64,000 nt of DNA, taken from assembly GCA_940671915.1 (NCBI GenBank), contig CALNVZ010003435.1:4325244-4389243 (forward strand). The letters are read 5' to 3'. The translations under genes and the position numbers were made by a program. The notes under the pieces were generated by a model that was not told where the DNA came from, did no database searches, and saw only the letters and a list, made by a program, of their open reading frames with translations. Position 1 is the stretch's first letter; the number at the start of each line of letters is the position of its first letter. This document shows, piece after piece, positions 38,931 through 51,100 of the stretch. This DNA is from Paracentrotus lividus. Its lineage: Eukaryota; Echinodermata; Echinoidea; Camarodonta; Echinidae.

Positions 38931-39219
38931 TGTTATTGATTTTTTCTTTCTAAGGTTGAGAGAAGTAAATGCGGAATGTGGGAAGCGTAGATGATCCGAC
39001 GTGAATCGTGGTAGCGGGTGGAGATAAAGGAGGGGCGGGGATTACTGAACAGAGTGCGTAAAATCACAAAGTAATGATTTATCTTCCGTTTTTAGTGACA
39101 CGTTCAGCTGACGAAGCCCTCCCATGCTCGTGCACCCCCCAATTACTAAAAACATTACAATTGTCCCGGAATTTGTTGCTACCTTAAACATAATTAAAAC
39201 AATAATCAGAAACCTTCTG

Positions 39220-39440
39220 ACCATCGAGTAGATCTAAGACGTCATCCGAGACGTCTCCAAACGTCTCCCAGATCCAATTTATATCTTACAAAAAAAAAAA
39301 TACAATTCAGGAACGTCTTCGGAGACGCGTACTCAAACTATATATCCCGCGGAGAGCAGAGAGAGTGCTCTGTTGTCTGTCGCGGAACGTCTCCGCGAAA
39401 GTCGATAGCATCCCTTACTCAAGCATCAAACTCAGAACTT
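39220..39440. mobile_element. MITE-like GAGACG module, left arm copy 1
   Basis: It contains several GAGACGTCTC-like palindromic words, with terminal sequences related to (G)GTGGTATCTCACTTTCGGAGACG. It pairs with the module at 43520-43770 on the other arm. Confidence 0.6.
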
Positions 39441-39489
39441 TGAATGTATTCTTCACAAAACATAAATAACAACTCATAACGTCCGACAT

Positions 39490-39770
39490 GAAATATGTGT
39501 AATCTCACTTTCCGGAGACTTCCCACGACAGAATAGAAATTCGTCTCCCGATCATGGATAAAATAATATTAGAAACGTACCTGAACGTTCGTGACCGTCT
39601 CTAAATCTCGGAGACCGATTTTTTTTTCAAAAAGTTGTAGGCGAAACCGTCTCGAGACGTCTCCTCCGCCCAATAGTAGAGATTTTTAATAACATTCTGC
39701 CGCCCGAAAAACAAGAGATTTTTCTATTCTATCGCAGATAGACGTCTTCTCCGCAAAGTGTAGATAACAT
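39490..39770. mobile_element. MITE-like GAGACG module, left arm copy 2
   Basis: It starts with gtaatctcactttccggagac and ends near ctccgcaaagtgtag, a degenerate inverted terminal pair. It is the inverted partner of 43140-43425. Confidence 0.62.
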
Positions 39771-42700
39771 GAGCCTTCAATTTTTATATTGTGTTGTTAG
39801 CTTGTTGCTAAGTTTTAATATATACACTTTCAGGGTGGTTAAACTTTAAAAATATTTTTTATATATTTACTATTTATGTTGGTATATCTGATCGTCGTAC
39901 CGTGCACTGGAAAAGGAAAAAAAAATGGAAAAACAATGTATGACCATTACGTTCTTTCAATTGTCAAGATTGTAAATAGGAGCATAACTGATAATGTAAA
40001 AATAGCAAAGAACAACCTCGTTGATAAGTCAAGTATCGAAACTTTATACATTTCATCGACTTGCCGGTAGCTCTTACCAATAAACAAAATCCTACACCAT
40101 ACATAAATCTCTTACATACGTCTAAATTTGTTAAATGCAAGAATATTACGACATTTTCCAAGAGCCTAAGTTTGTTTATCAATGAAATGTTTCACTTAAT
40201 CAGAGCCTCAATGTATACTTCTTTTTTTAATACATTAATATAACACGTATACTAGAGAAACTTCCTCATATAACATTTGAAGTAAATCAATTTATAGTTC
40301 CTTCTTTCTTTTACAAGACCAAGTAACCTATACTAATGAGCTTTCATAACATGAGATAAATAAGCTGCATATACTTATCATTTATCGTCGAGTAGCTTAC
40401 AATGAATATCTAACACAATAAAGAAACACTCTGACCAGGATTAGCCCCATGAGAAAACCGAAAGATATATCGAACAAGGGCAAATTAAAGATGGAACAGA
40501 ATAGCGACCCCCGACTTGTTTTTATCTTTCTTATTAAAGAGGAAGCCAAATGAAAAGAGGATAGAAGAGAAAGAGAATGGAGAGAAAGGAGAGCCGGAGA
40601 TAGAGAGAAGAAAAGGAGCGAGGGGAAGGGCAGAAATGGAAAGAAAACAAAAGGAATAGGAGTGAATGATGAAAAGAAAAAAAGAAATATGGATAGAAAC
40701 GCCGAGAAGAGAGATGGAAGGATGGCGCCACCCCAAAAAAAAAAAATTCAAAACTATATATATGTTGTTCACATATGATACCTGAAATATATGTCCACAT
40801 CCGTTTGGGTTTAAAAACAGGGCAAATAAAGCGAGAAAATAAGCGTAAATTTTGAACGAATTCACAAAAAAAAGAAGCAAAAAAAAGCCTGTCATTTTAT
40901 ACTTCCTCTCTCAGAAAATGTATTCACCTTTAATTTGAAAGAAATGCGTTAAAGTCAAAAGCGTAACGCCTAACATAAATTGTGTAGTGATCTATGTGGT
41001 GTGTTGAACAGTTGGTGTGTGCTCGTGTGTATGTGTGATAAACAACTAACTAGTAGTGGTACCAAAGTGAATAAAAAACATAAATATGATACTAAATGAC
41101 GCGGATTCTTCATTCCATCAAAGGAGTGCAACACAACAAACCTAAAAAGGAAAGATAACGAAAACTATCATAACTTTTCCCATTTCATGCAATATAAATC
41201 AAGCTAGGAAAATATAATATATAAGTCAAGCATGTTCATGTTTTCATTATAATTATTTATTAACAGCGTGTTCAATTGACGTGAATTTTACATGTAGAAA
41301 ACATACAAAATTGTTTACAAGTTTCATGTATGTCCTGCCTGTATCTCCTTACAACTCTCGGACCGGCACCCGGACACCCGCCACGAACACAACGTCTTTT
41401 GCAAACAATCGACGTCGCTCTGTTACAAATGCCCCTCGTACGAGCGGGATAATCTGTAACGTACTGGGGCACTTTGTAATCCGTGAAGCTTGTATACATT
41501 AATTGCATGTATCAGGAATAGAGCGTATCGCACATGACAAATTAAACGTCATTAACCACATAAACTAATTAATAAGAAACATGACAATGCTGACCCATTT
41601 ATATTATATTTTCCCACTTGTTATATGCATGAAATGGGACAAAAATTATGATAGTTTTTTTTATTTTTTTTTAGGTTGTTGTGGCTTCACCCTTTAACTG
41701 TAGAATTATAGAACCTTCATTAATCATATTTTGGTTTTGATTCTACTTTGTTACCTACACAATATATCTTTAACTGACAACTGTTGATACACAATGATGT
41801 AGGCTTACGCCTTTTGACTTTAACGCAATTCTTTCAAAATAAAGTGTATTACATTTCTGAGAGAGAAGTAAAAATGACAGAGCTTTTTTTTTTCTTTCTT
41901 TTTTTGTGAATAATCAATCTTCAAAAATTTACGCCATTTTTTTCTTCTTGCAGGCAAATCAATATGTCCTTTGCCCTTTTAAAAAACTAGTTGGACATAT
42001 ATTCTCCCTAGTGTATATCTTCATATCGAATCTCTTATTGTTTGCCTAGAATATAATATTTTTTTTTTATGGGGAGCGTTCGCCATCCTACTCCCTCGTC
42101 TTCTAATCCTCGTGGATCGTTTCTTTCTTTCTTCTTTTCTTTTTCTTCATTCCTCCCTCTGTTACTTTTACTTTACCATATCTCCCTCCCCCTTTCTCAT
42201 CTCCTCGCAATTCTCTCCCGTCCCTCTGCCTCGTTTCTCCGTACCCTTCCTCTTTCCTTTTCTCTCTTTTAATATGTCTGTTTTTTAAAAGAAAAAAAAA
42301 AACAAGCGGGGGTCCCTATTCTCTTCCCCATTTTATTTACCCCATTGTAAATAGGTCTTTTCGGTTTTCATGGGCTATCCTGTCAAGTGTTTCTTTATGT
42401 GTTATACCATGAACACTCGACGAATAAATGAAATAAAATTCTATGTTCACGTTATCTATTCCTCATGTTTGAGCTCATAGAAAGTTACCTTTGGTCCTTG
42501 TAAAAAAAAAGAAACTATAATGATTATACATTCAAGTTATGAAGTTCTGAATGTCTCTCTAGTACAGTGATATAAATTATTTAAAAAACAAGAATATAAC
42601 AAACTGAGGCTCTGATTACAGCTGAAACAAATGATAAACAAACTAAAGGCACTTTTTTTCGAGGAAAAATATCAATATTTCATTTGCATTTTCTAAACCA

Positions 42701-43139
42701 AAACGATCTAGACAGATATGTTTCCCAAAGTTATGTAGAATTTTCTTGTCTGAGATTCATAGGTATGGTTACCTTTTTTTGTATCGTCTAAAGCCACTAC
42801 AATATCGACAATACATTCAAGCTGTATAAAGATTCCTTGATCCTTGGAGTCCTCGTATTCAACGCGACCGCTTTTTCGTCCTTTTGCTATTTTTCCCTCT
42901 CCTATATCCAAGTTACTCCTATTTACAATACGCTCGCACACCTTGAGCTAAGATATTTCTTAACATGTCTACCTTCTTCTATAGTAAACTATATCTCTCG
43001 TCATCTAGCTATAACTAAATGTCCGTTTCCATGCAAAGTCGACATTACGCGACCGATGACACCTACTTATAACTAACACTAACATGAAATACACGATCAT
43101 GAAGAGCTCTAAGCGAATCAACAACAAAAGAAAAACTTA

Positions 43140-43425
43140 GGCTCTGGTATCGTCACTTTCGGAGACGTCTCCGCAGATAGAATAGAAAATTTTGTTTTCG
43201 CGACGACAGAATGTTATTAAAAACATCTTCCAATAGTCGCGAGACGCTCTCGGAACGTCTCCGCGCACAATTTATGAATAAAAAAATCTCTGTTCTCCGA
43301 GATTTAGCGAGCACGTCTCCGAGACGTCTCGTATACGTTCAATATGTATTTATCCATCGCGAGATCGAAATTTCTATATTCTGTCGTGGAGACGGTCTCG
43401 CGAAGTGAGATTACCACCCTATATT
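43140..43425. mobile_element. MITE-like GAGACG module, right arm copy 2
   Basis: It is bounded by TGGTATCGTCACTTTCGGAG on the left and GCGAAGTGAGATTACCACC on the right, an inverted terminal pair. It is internally rich in GAGACGTCTC and CTCCGAGA words. It belongs to the same family as the free copy at 24210-24346. Confidence 0.65.
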
Positions 43426-43519
43426 TTATGTCGGACGTTATAGAATGTTGTTACCTTTTGTTTTTAAAGCATTATAATCTAAGAAATACATTTCAACTAA
43501 GTCTGCTTGATAGTTATGA

Positions 43520-43770
43520 TTTGCTAATGAGCTAAGTGCTATCCCACATGTCCGGACGACGTCTCCGTCCCCGTGGACATCAGATAGGACATCTGTTGTC
43601 TCTCCGACGGAATATTGTTTATGAAGTTATTACGAGACGTCTCTCTCGAGACGATCTCCGAATAATTGCAGGAGACGAGTCTTTTTTTTAATAAATTTTG
43701 GCTGGACCTGGAGACATTCTTAGGAGACCCGTCCTCGGACTTCTTGCTAATGAAATATCTAGCTTCCATT
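43520..43770. mobile_element. MITE-like GAGACG module, right arm copy 1
   Basis: This GAGACGTCTC-rich module lies between gctaagtgctatcccacatg and ctaatgaaatatctagc. It pairs with 39220-39440 on the left arm. Confidence 0.55.
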
Positions 43771-44580
43771 GCGTCCTCAGGAGAGGTTTGCTCGATTATG
43801 TTTAATTATCGTTTACAGGTAAGCCAAAACCAGAATTCCGGGAACAATGCTAAATGTTTTAGTTGTAATTGGGAACTGCCAACTCTCTGATGCGTTCAAC
43901 TGTTACATCCCACACTCGGTAAAGTTCTCAGATGGCGGCCACGGGACCTGGAGCGGCTTCCGTCAGCGCAACGTGTACAAAAACGGAAAAATGACCATAC
44001 ATTTGTGAGTTTTTAGTCTGTTCAGCCCCCCCGCCCTACCCCCCCCCCCCCCAACTTGGCGCTCAGCCCCTCCACTTCCCAAAAACGCTCCGCGGCCCCT
44101 GATTGGGTTAAATTGAAATAAGTTTGGTTAAATCAAAGCGGAAAATCGTGCTTTAACCGATCGTTCCTACGGGAAGTTACTTTAACAGAAACGGGCAATG
44201 TGTAACAGGCTTTTAACCCAACTTGCCCCTTGGCAGAGGTGACCCCATATTTGGAGAGACTTTTGTTTCGGTAATCTTAGCTTCGGTTACCGTCGGTTGA
44301 AAACTTTAGCAAAAATATGCCGAAAACATAATTTGCTATAATAATACAAAAATGACAGCCGTAGCTCATCAACCACATATTTTGTCAGAAAAAAAAGGAC
44401 AATGGGTATGTAAATATTACTTTTATGCTTATCAAAAAACGTTTTTTCCGCCTGTAGAAAGTGTTCCACGAAACGTTAAACATTCTGCTACACTGCATAC
44501 AGCATGTGGAGCGATTTACGATGCGCATGTTCTCTACAAATTTTAAGTTTATAGCGTGCTTCTGCTAGGAATGGGAGCCT

Positions 44581-44625
44581 CTGTTACAATTGCCCCGTGT
44601 TACATTTGTCCCCGGTCTCCCCTAC
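44581..44625 (-). repeat. Right outer terminal inverted repeat of the 37.2-44.6 kb block
   Basis: Read inward from the right edge it begins GTAGGGGAGACCGGGG and ends GGGGCAATTGTAACAG. It pairs with 37220-37248. The palindrome centre also contains a TGTTACAAATGCCCC word (about 41421-41436), a relic of the same terminal sequence. Confidence 0.75.
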
Positions 44626-45732
44626 CGATAAGGTTTTAACTATTTGGTATCGTTTCTTTTCTTCTTGGTCGAGAAAAAAACTTGCACATTCCTTGCTGAG
44701 TATTTTGAATAGATGAAGTTACATCATCAGCCATCTGCATATCCATTAAAAAAAAATCTTTATTTGGAACAGCTTACTTGGCTGAGATTCTGGCCTAATT
44801 AATTTATCCGATTGCTGGATTATGATGTTGTAAATATGTTGGGAGGGGAAGTGGAAGTGACGAGAAAACATTTGCAAAAGTGGAATTAATTTCTACACTT
44901 TTCCGGATTTTACAAAGGAAGATCACATGTTTTGAAGGTCCTCTTATTTGAACCTTTGCTTAAGATTGGAAGACATAATCTTCCCCAAGTGATGTCACTT
45001 ATCAGTTCAGCCCGATCCAAAAGCAACAAAATATTTACATCCCGATTTATAGGACTAAACTGCTTTTTCTCACTTCTGCGCCATAGTGATAATGAGTATG
45101 TGGGCAGGCACTCCGAGGCCGATTAAGACACTCCACACAAAGCGGGCTTTTACCCACTATTCATGGTAGGTGCTAAGCCAGGCGACAGGCAGAGGCGAAC
45201 AGGAGTGCTGGCTTCTCTGGAGGCTGGCTTGACCGATTCCATGACGATATCTTTGATCCCACTTTTCAATTTCTCCTCTGTTTTGGAGCCTTTTACCACC
45301 ACTAAAGAGCGGCTCAGACTTCTGTGGCAGATTTAGGAGCTAATCCCTATGCTAAGCTGTCTGTGTTGGTACAACTGAAAACAGTTAAATCCCTGCAAGA
45401 CAAAGGATAAGCGCAGAAAGGAGGCATGTTGATGAAGAGTGCAATGGAGACACTCTTAACAGGATTTAGAGTCCAGTCCAAAGAGTTTGTTCCTCATGAT
45501 TTAATCTATACGTTTGTCCTCAGTCCTTCTCTAATATCATTTCCGGTATTACTAATGTCATTGTGCTCGCATTCTATAAAATATATTGAAATGTGAGGCG
45601 AATATAGATATGTGTGTTGACATCTCTGCACAGAAATATTTGGCCCTGGACAGATTTAAGATTAAATCCTGCAGTGATAAACATGAAAACAACACGTCCT
45701 TCATTTCATAACAAATAATATATGTCCTTATA

Positions 45733-46122
45733 CCATGGGAGGTCTAGTGGTCACATCATCCAGGCACCTAACATTGAGATTGCATGTTCAAACCCATCAC
45801 AGACCACTATCAGGAAATGTTCAATGCCCTCCTACCCTTCAAGGGCCCGTGGCAAGGGGCTACGAGGGAGGTAAATCCAACATAGAAATTGGGGATTCAT
45901 ATAGCTTGTATAATATTTGCAAGTCCTTCTACCCTAAGAGGTGCATGTACAAGGTCTGCAAGGCATCCAAATCCATCGCAGGTTCAAAGCCCTGTGTATT
46001 TCCTTACGAGAAGTCCAGTGGTACGGTCTCACAATGACATATTAAGCGAAATAAAACCTAGAGAAATTGTCACCGGAGCATTTGGTGGTTCCCCGTTCAA
46101 ACCCATCATAGACCTTGTATAA
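45733..46122 (+). mobile_element. Array of two to three decayed tRNA-like SINE heads
   Basis: The words GGTCTAGTGGTCACATC plus GTTCAAACCCATCA (about 45745-45800), GCAGGTTCAAAGCCC (about 45978) and AAGTCCAGTGGTACGG plus GTTCAAACCCATCA (about 46010-46110) repeat the A-box/B-box arrangement. Frames crossing it (100 and 77 codons) are chance. Confidence 0.5.
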
Positions 46123-46429
46123 TACATAATGTCCATCCTCCTATTGTACAAGATACAGTGTTAATTGTCGCACTCTGAATTAATTAATGAAACACACATA
46201 ACCTTATATTAAAAAATAGAAATATCTAATTAAGAATTCAGATATTTATTTCAACCTGTTGAAGATAAGCTAATTTCCCAAAACCCTAAGCCCAAGTATA
46301 CTCATGACTAGTCTTGAACAGGTTAAGAAAAGTATTAAAATAAATTTCAAATAACTTTTTTTCTTTTAGCTCTGTTTGGTATAGAACTTTGTCGAGATTT
46401 AAAACGTTGGAAAAAGAATCAATTGATTT

Positions 46430-46790
46430 TTTTAAATTTTGCACCAAGAATATCTGGTTATCATAGAATTCAGGGCCTTGTCTTATATGTATAGAGTTGT
46501 AATTCATAATCAATATCAATCCTCAATAATATATTCCCTACATTGTATGTACAAAGGTGTGATTGATGTCAAATTCAAATAATTTTAATAAACTTTTTAT
46601 TCTTCTAAATTCAGTTTGGGTCAGAAGTTAAAACTTCTGACATTTTTTTGGCACCAAGAATATCTAATGATCATAGAATTCAGGTCACTGTCTTATACTA
46701 GAATTTTGATTCATAATTGATAACAATCCTCACTCATTTATCTTCTTTTCTCTATGTACAAAGCTGTGATTGCTGCTAAAGTAAGTTAAG
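46430..46790 (+). repeat. Two diverged direct repeats, unit about 220 bp
   Basis: GCACCAAGAATATCT, ATCATAGAATTCAGG, CTTGTCTTATA and GTACAAAG-TGTGATTG occur in the same order in two consecutive units (from about 46440 and about 46650). Confidence 0.65.
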
Positions 46791-46899
46791 TTACAATTCA
46801 TTTGGATCTCTTGGTATGTATATTTTTTTCTGTTTATAAAGAGGGAAGGTACTTACATGTACCAGATATTTGATGAAGGTAAATGACCTACCTTCCAGA

Positions 46900-48150
46900 A
46901 GGTTATAACATTCATTAGGACATATCAGGACAATACAAGAGAGATATACACCTTGGGATGACAGTAAGAAATAATAAAACACCTTGTTTGTTTCTTCTTG
47001 CTTCAATAATTTCTTGTAATTTCAATAAAAATTGGTGTCTTAGCCAATTGTTATTAGAACGCCGGCTCATTTTGATCTTTCCTTTTCAATGGAATATTCA
47101 GTCTGTGTCAAACAACTTGTCAAACTTATAAAAATGTCAGATATTGCAAGTTTCATGACAGTAAGAGATAATAAAATGCCTTGTTTATTTCTTCTTGCCT
47201 CAATGATTTCTTTGCCATTCCTATACAATTTTGCGTATTAGCTACTTGATAAGCACACCGGCTAATTTTTATCTTTCCCTTTCAAGGAAATATTCAGTTT
47301 GTGTTAAAAAAAAACAAACTTGTGAAACATAGACAAATCTCAGATACTGCATCGTTAAAGGATAACAAAATACCTGAGGTTTTTCTACCTGCCTCAAAAA
47401 TTTCTTTGGGCGCCGATAGTTTAAAATCGGGAAGGTTTGATAAAGTTTGATACTGTTTTGACAAAGTAATGACGATTTTAACTCGTTTGTTGACATTGCG
47501 AGGTCTAACAGAGGCCAATTTCTTAAATTATGCGTACTTTACATGCCATCCAAATATGGCAACTTCAAAGTGCCGTAGCAAAAAATCAAGCACATGAACC
47601 TATATTATTTTTTGCGTTTTTGGCATACATAGACACCAAAGTAACTCTGTGCAAAATTTGGTGAAAATGACATGGACTTTGTTTCAACTGTGCAATGTCC
47701 TTAAGGAAATGTTACCTCTGTGTCAAACAACTTGTCAAACTTTAAAAAATGTCAGATATATAGCATGTTTCATGAAATTAAGTTAATAATTAAACACCTT
47801 GTTTGTTTTTCCTTGCATCAATGATTTCCTTGAATTTTCCTCAGCCCATTTTCATCCTTTCATTTCAAGTAAAAATTTCAGCAACTTGTCAAAAATCTGA
47901 AAATCTCAGAAATTGCATCGTTTCATGATGAGTAAAAAAAAAGCACTTGCTTTTTTTTTTCCTCCCTGCCTCATTAATTTCCTTGCCATTCCTATAGATA
48001 TCCGTCTGTAGCGACTCGTTTCAGCATGACCTCGTTTAAGCATGGCGGCTCATTTTAATCTTTTTAGTTTCAAGGAAAATTCAGTTCGTATCATGCAACT
48101 TGTCAAACGAGAAAAACTCAGATATTGCAACATTTCAGGTCTGCAACCTA
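46900..48150 (+). repeat. Degenerate satellite, unit about 150-215 bp
   Basis: The words GTCAAACAACTTGTCAAAC, CAGATATTGCA, TTTCATGA and CCTTG-TTT-TTC-TTGC followed by TCAATGATTTC recur at about 47111, 47316, 47728, 47882 and 48097, with an unrelated insert at about 47405-47700. Coding capacity is nil. Confidence 0.7.
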
Positions 48151-48159
48151 TGAATATTG

Positions 48160-51100
48160 TCAAACAAGCACTAATAAACAACAACAACAACAACAACTAA
48201 CAACTGCAGATAGATAGAGGGAGCTCCAATGACCCGTCATCCACAGTCATTTTTCAAGCAAGGGGGGTAATCATCAGAGTACAATCGGCAAGTTAGGCAC
48301 TATGGCTCCTAACAATTGATATTACCTTCATGGCCTTAGACCATGAGTTAATGAGAAATCTGTTTCTACATAAATGTTTTTGTTACGAATACCCTCTCTT
48401 GTTGCTGATCCCATTGATGGGGGATGAGTGATAGGGGCCACATAAATCACCCCTAATCTCTGGCTTTGGGCTACCACCGCTATACCACCCCCTCCTTGGA
48501 ACAAGAGGAAGAGAATACTCTTACAATCGGAACAAAAGCGAAAACGACTAACATGGGGAAATTTGTCAAGAAAGGTAATGGATCATCGCCGATGAGGGAC
48601 GTTTTTCAAATGCAGGTGGACAATAGGATGGTTATGACAAGCCAAAGTCATAAATTGTACAAGTTTTGTTAATGTGATGCTCGGCTCAAAAGCTTTTTAT
48701 CATCAAAGGTGTCATTGTACACATGTGATTCTATTTTCTTTCTTGAGCTTTCAGAGAGCAACCCTATTCAGAAGTTTAATAAAAAAAGAGACAGAAACTT
48801 GAGGGAATTGACCTCAAATAATACTCAAGTTATATGTTTTATATGAGTATATACCACAAACCACTATTACTACCTGCACAAAATATTTCAATAAAATAGC
48901 CATATTATTGTAATGAATAGATTAAAACTCGAAAAGTGTAAAATGATTTTCAACAATGCTCACCACCGTCATATCCAATGCAGTTGTTAAAGACCACAGT
49001 GCACCTATTTAAATTTTTATACTATGACCTTTTTCAACAAGTTTTAAGAATTGGCAGAAACTTTACAAAATCCCTACAATTTTACAAAATGGGCAAAAAC
49101 TAGATTCAGTTTATATGTAAAATGAAACTTTTACATGTTTATGTAATCTCAAAATATAGAAAAAGTTTGAGACAATAAAATAATTTCTGGACACTTTCTG
49201 AAAGTGTGGTCAATGAACTAACTCGGAGAAGTGTATGTGGTCAGAATTTTGTTACCATCATCGATTTGACCTTGGAACCAGAGTAATGATGGACAAAAAT
49301 GGCAATTTTTGTTTGAAAAAAATGTACTTAATGGAACCCCTAGTGGATCTCTAAATAGTCTTATTTAATCCACTTTATGCTGACTGTTCATGTGACTTCC
49401 AGTTTGCATTGAAACTCTGACATGAGGCTTTTACTTGATTGATCTCTAAAGAATGATTATCACTCCATGTTGAACATAAGGACTCCAAACTCAATAGATG
49501 GGACTGTACAGATGACATACACAACATCTCAAGTGGGTCTCTATCTCAATGAAAGAGAGACCTAACCTACTCTCTTTCTCTCTAAATTTATCTTTCATTT
49601 TATTCTGTCCTCTTGATCTCTCGAGAGATCTTTTAATTCAGTGCCAGTTCGTTCTTGACAAAACAGCATTTTGTTCTCTCTGGTGTTTAAGCGGATGTTG
49701 AGGGGATTGCCGGCCGAAAAAACAAGTTTCTAATCTCTTCGTCCCCCCATGCATCGAACGCTGTCTATCCCAAGAAAAGATTTCCTTTTCCCCCTTATTC
49801 GCACACAATGAGGAAGGCCGATGATTTCTGCTATGAGTGAATGGAAGAATTATATCAATAGGGGCTAGTCTTAATCAGTCATAAACCCTTGTAAACAACT
49901 TCCACCCCACTCAAAGGCCCTAATATGATTTATTATTTTTAGCTTTATTTTCAGGGCAATATTTAAAATAAAAACTTTATTCAGGTAAATACAAGAAGAA
50001 AAATAAATATCAGGTTTCGTATTTATAAGGCTAAACTGAATGTGCTTCAGTAATCAATGGTTCCCAATATCAAAGTATCCTCATCAAGCATTTGTACACT
50101 GGAAACTAGCGTGGAGTCTCCTGATATACGTCTGCATGCTTTACAGATTTTTCGGTTTTCATGTTACAAGTTCATGAAATTTCCCAGATATGAGAAGAGT
50201 TGATTATCTATGTGATGTTAATAAATCCTAATCAACAAAGACCAAGCAAAGCGATAAAGCAGCGCGACAGGTTTGTTGACCCGACGGAACAATGGCTCAA
50301 ACATGGCAGGCATTAACCTCGCAACAATATAGCTCCTCCAATCAATGGATGAGAAAGAATCGCAATGAGATATCAATCACACCGTAATACATGTCCAACT
50401 TGTCACTCGCAATTCAAAAGATGAACACAGGTGACTATTGTGACAGTGAATAGGCCCCCAAACTATCCCGAGAGCATCTCCCGATTCCCTTCTTTATGCC
50501 TTCCATTTGAGAGCGCCACCAGTGATAAATGGACGTCAGGCTCCATACAAATGAGGAATTTGGGATGAAAAATGTCGGACAGATGTAAATCTAAATCTAG
50601 CTTAAGGGAGACTGAAGCCGAGCTTCAATGTCGAAGCTGTAAATGTGGATAACCGGTCTGCTTCGGGCCCAGGCAGACATTCTAATCTTTTCATTCAAAA
50701 TCTGGTACAACAAATTATATCCTAAAAGACGACTGCCGAACTCTTTCTCCCTCTCTCTCCCTCTACATTGAATTCCAAACAAAAATAGTTGCAACTCGGC
50801 TGTGAGAAACCGTGTTCTGTCATGGTACGCCGCCAAATTTTCTTGAAATATTGTTGGCTCGACAAAAGACGGCCGAAGAATAGAACCTTGCAGAAGACGC
50901 TCATTCAATTTCAGAATGACTTATAGATAAAAACGACCACAAAATTAATGATACAATGGAAATAGCTACTGATAATCTTTGCAGAAAGAATGAATGGTTG
51001 GTAATAAAGCGAGGAAGATGTTATTGATGATCACATGAGGCTGTCTTCTTTCTTTAATTTTTCTGAAAAGTTTATGCTATGATATTGCCTCCAAGGATAA

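Larger units (their letters stand above)
38990..44060. mobile_element. Giant imperfect palindrome (foldback-type element), arms about 2.2-2.5 kb
   Basis: Left-arm blocks match right-arm blocks in inverted order around a centre near 41.41-41.45 kb. The pairs are 39.00-39.20 with 43.80-44.03 kb (AATTCCGGGA.CAAT, then AAAACGGAA); 39.22-39.44 with 43.52-43.77; 39.49-39.77 with 43.14-43.42 (AGAATGTTATTAAAAA, TCTCCGAGATTTAG, ATGTCGGACGTTAT); 39.97-40.08 with 42.81-42.95 (TTTGCTATTTTT, CTCCTATTTACAAT); 40.48-40.74 with 42.06-42.40 (AAAACAAG.CGGGGGTC); and 41.14-41.23 with 41.59-41.69 (GCATGAAATGGGA). The arms are clearly diverged, so this palindrome is older than the one at 59.4 kb. No transposase frame was found. 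Confidence 0.82.

Noticed and set aside
38391-38953. Three overlapping plus-strand frames of 165, 133 and 127 codons
   Set aside because: All three frames stay open at once because the strand is pyrimidine-rich and lacks stop codons. The products have no domain and the region is inside a repeat.
50597-50908. 103-codon minus-strand frame as a gene
   Set aside because: No recognisable domain, a second open frame overlaps it, and no splice sites link it to the exon chain.
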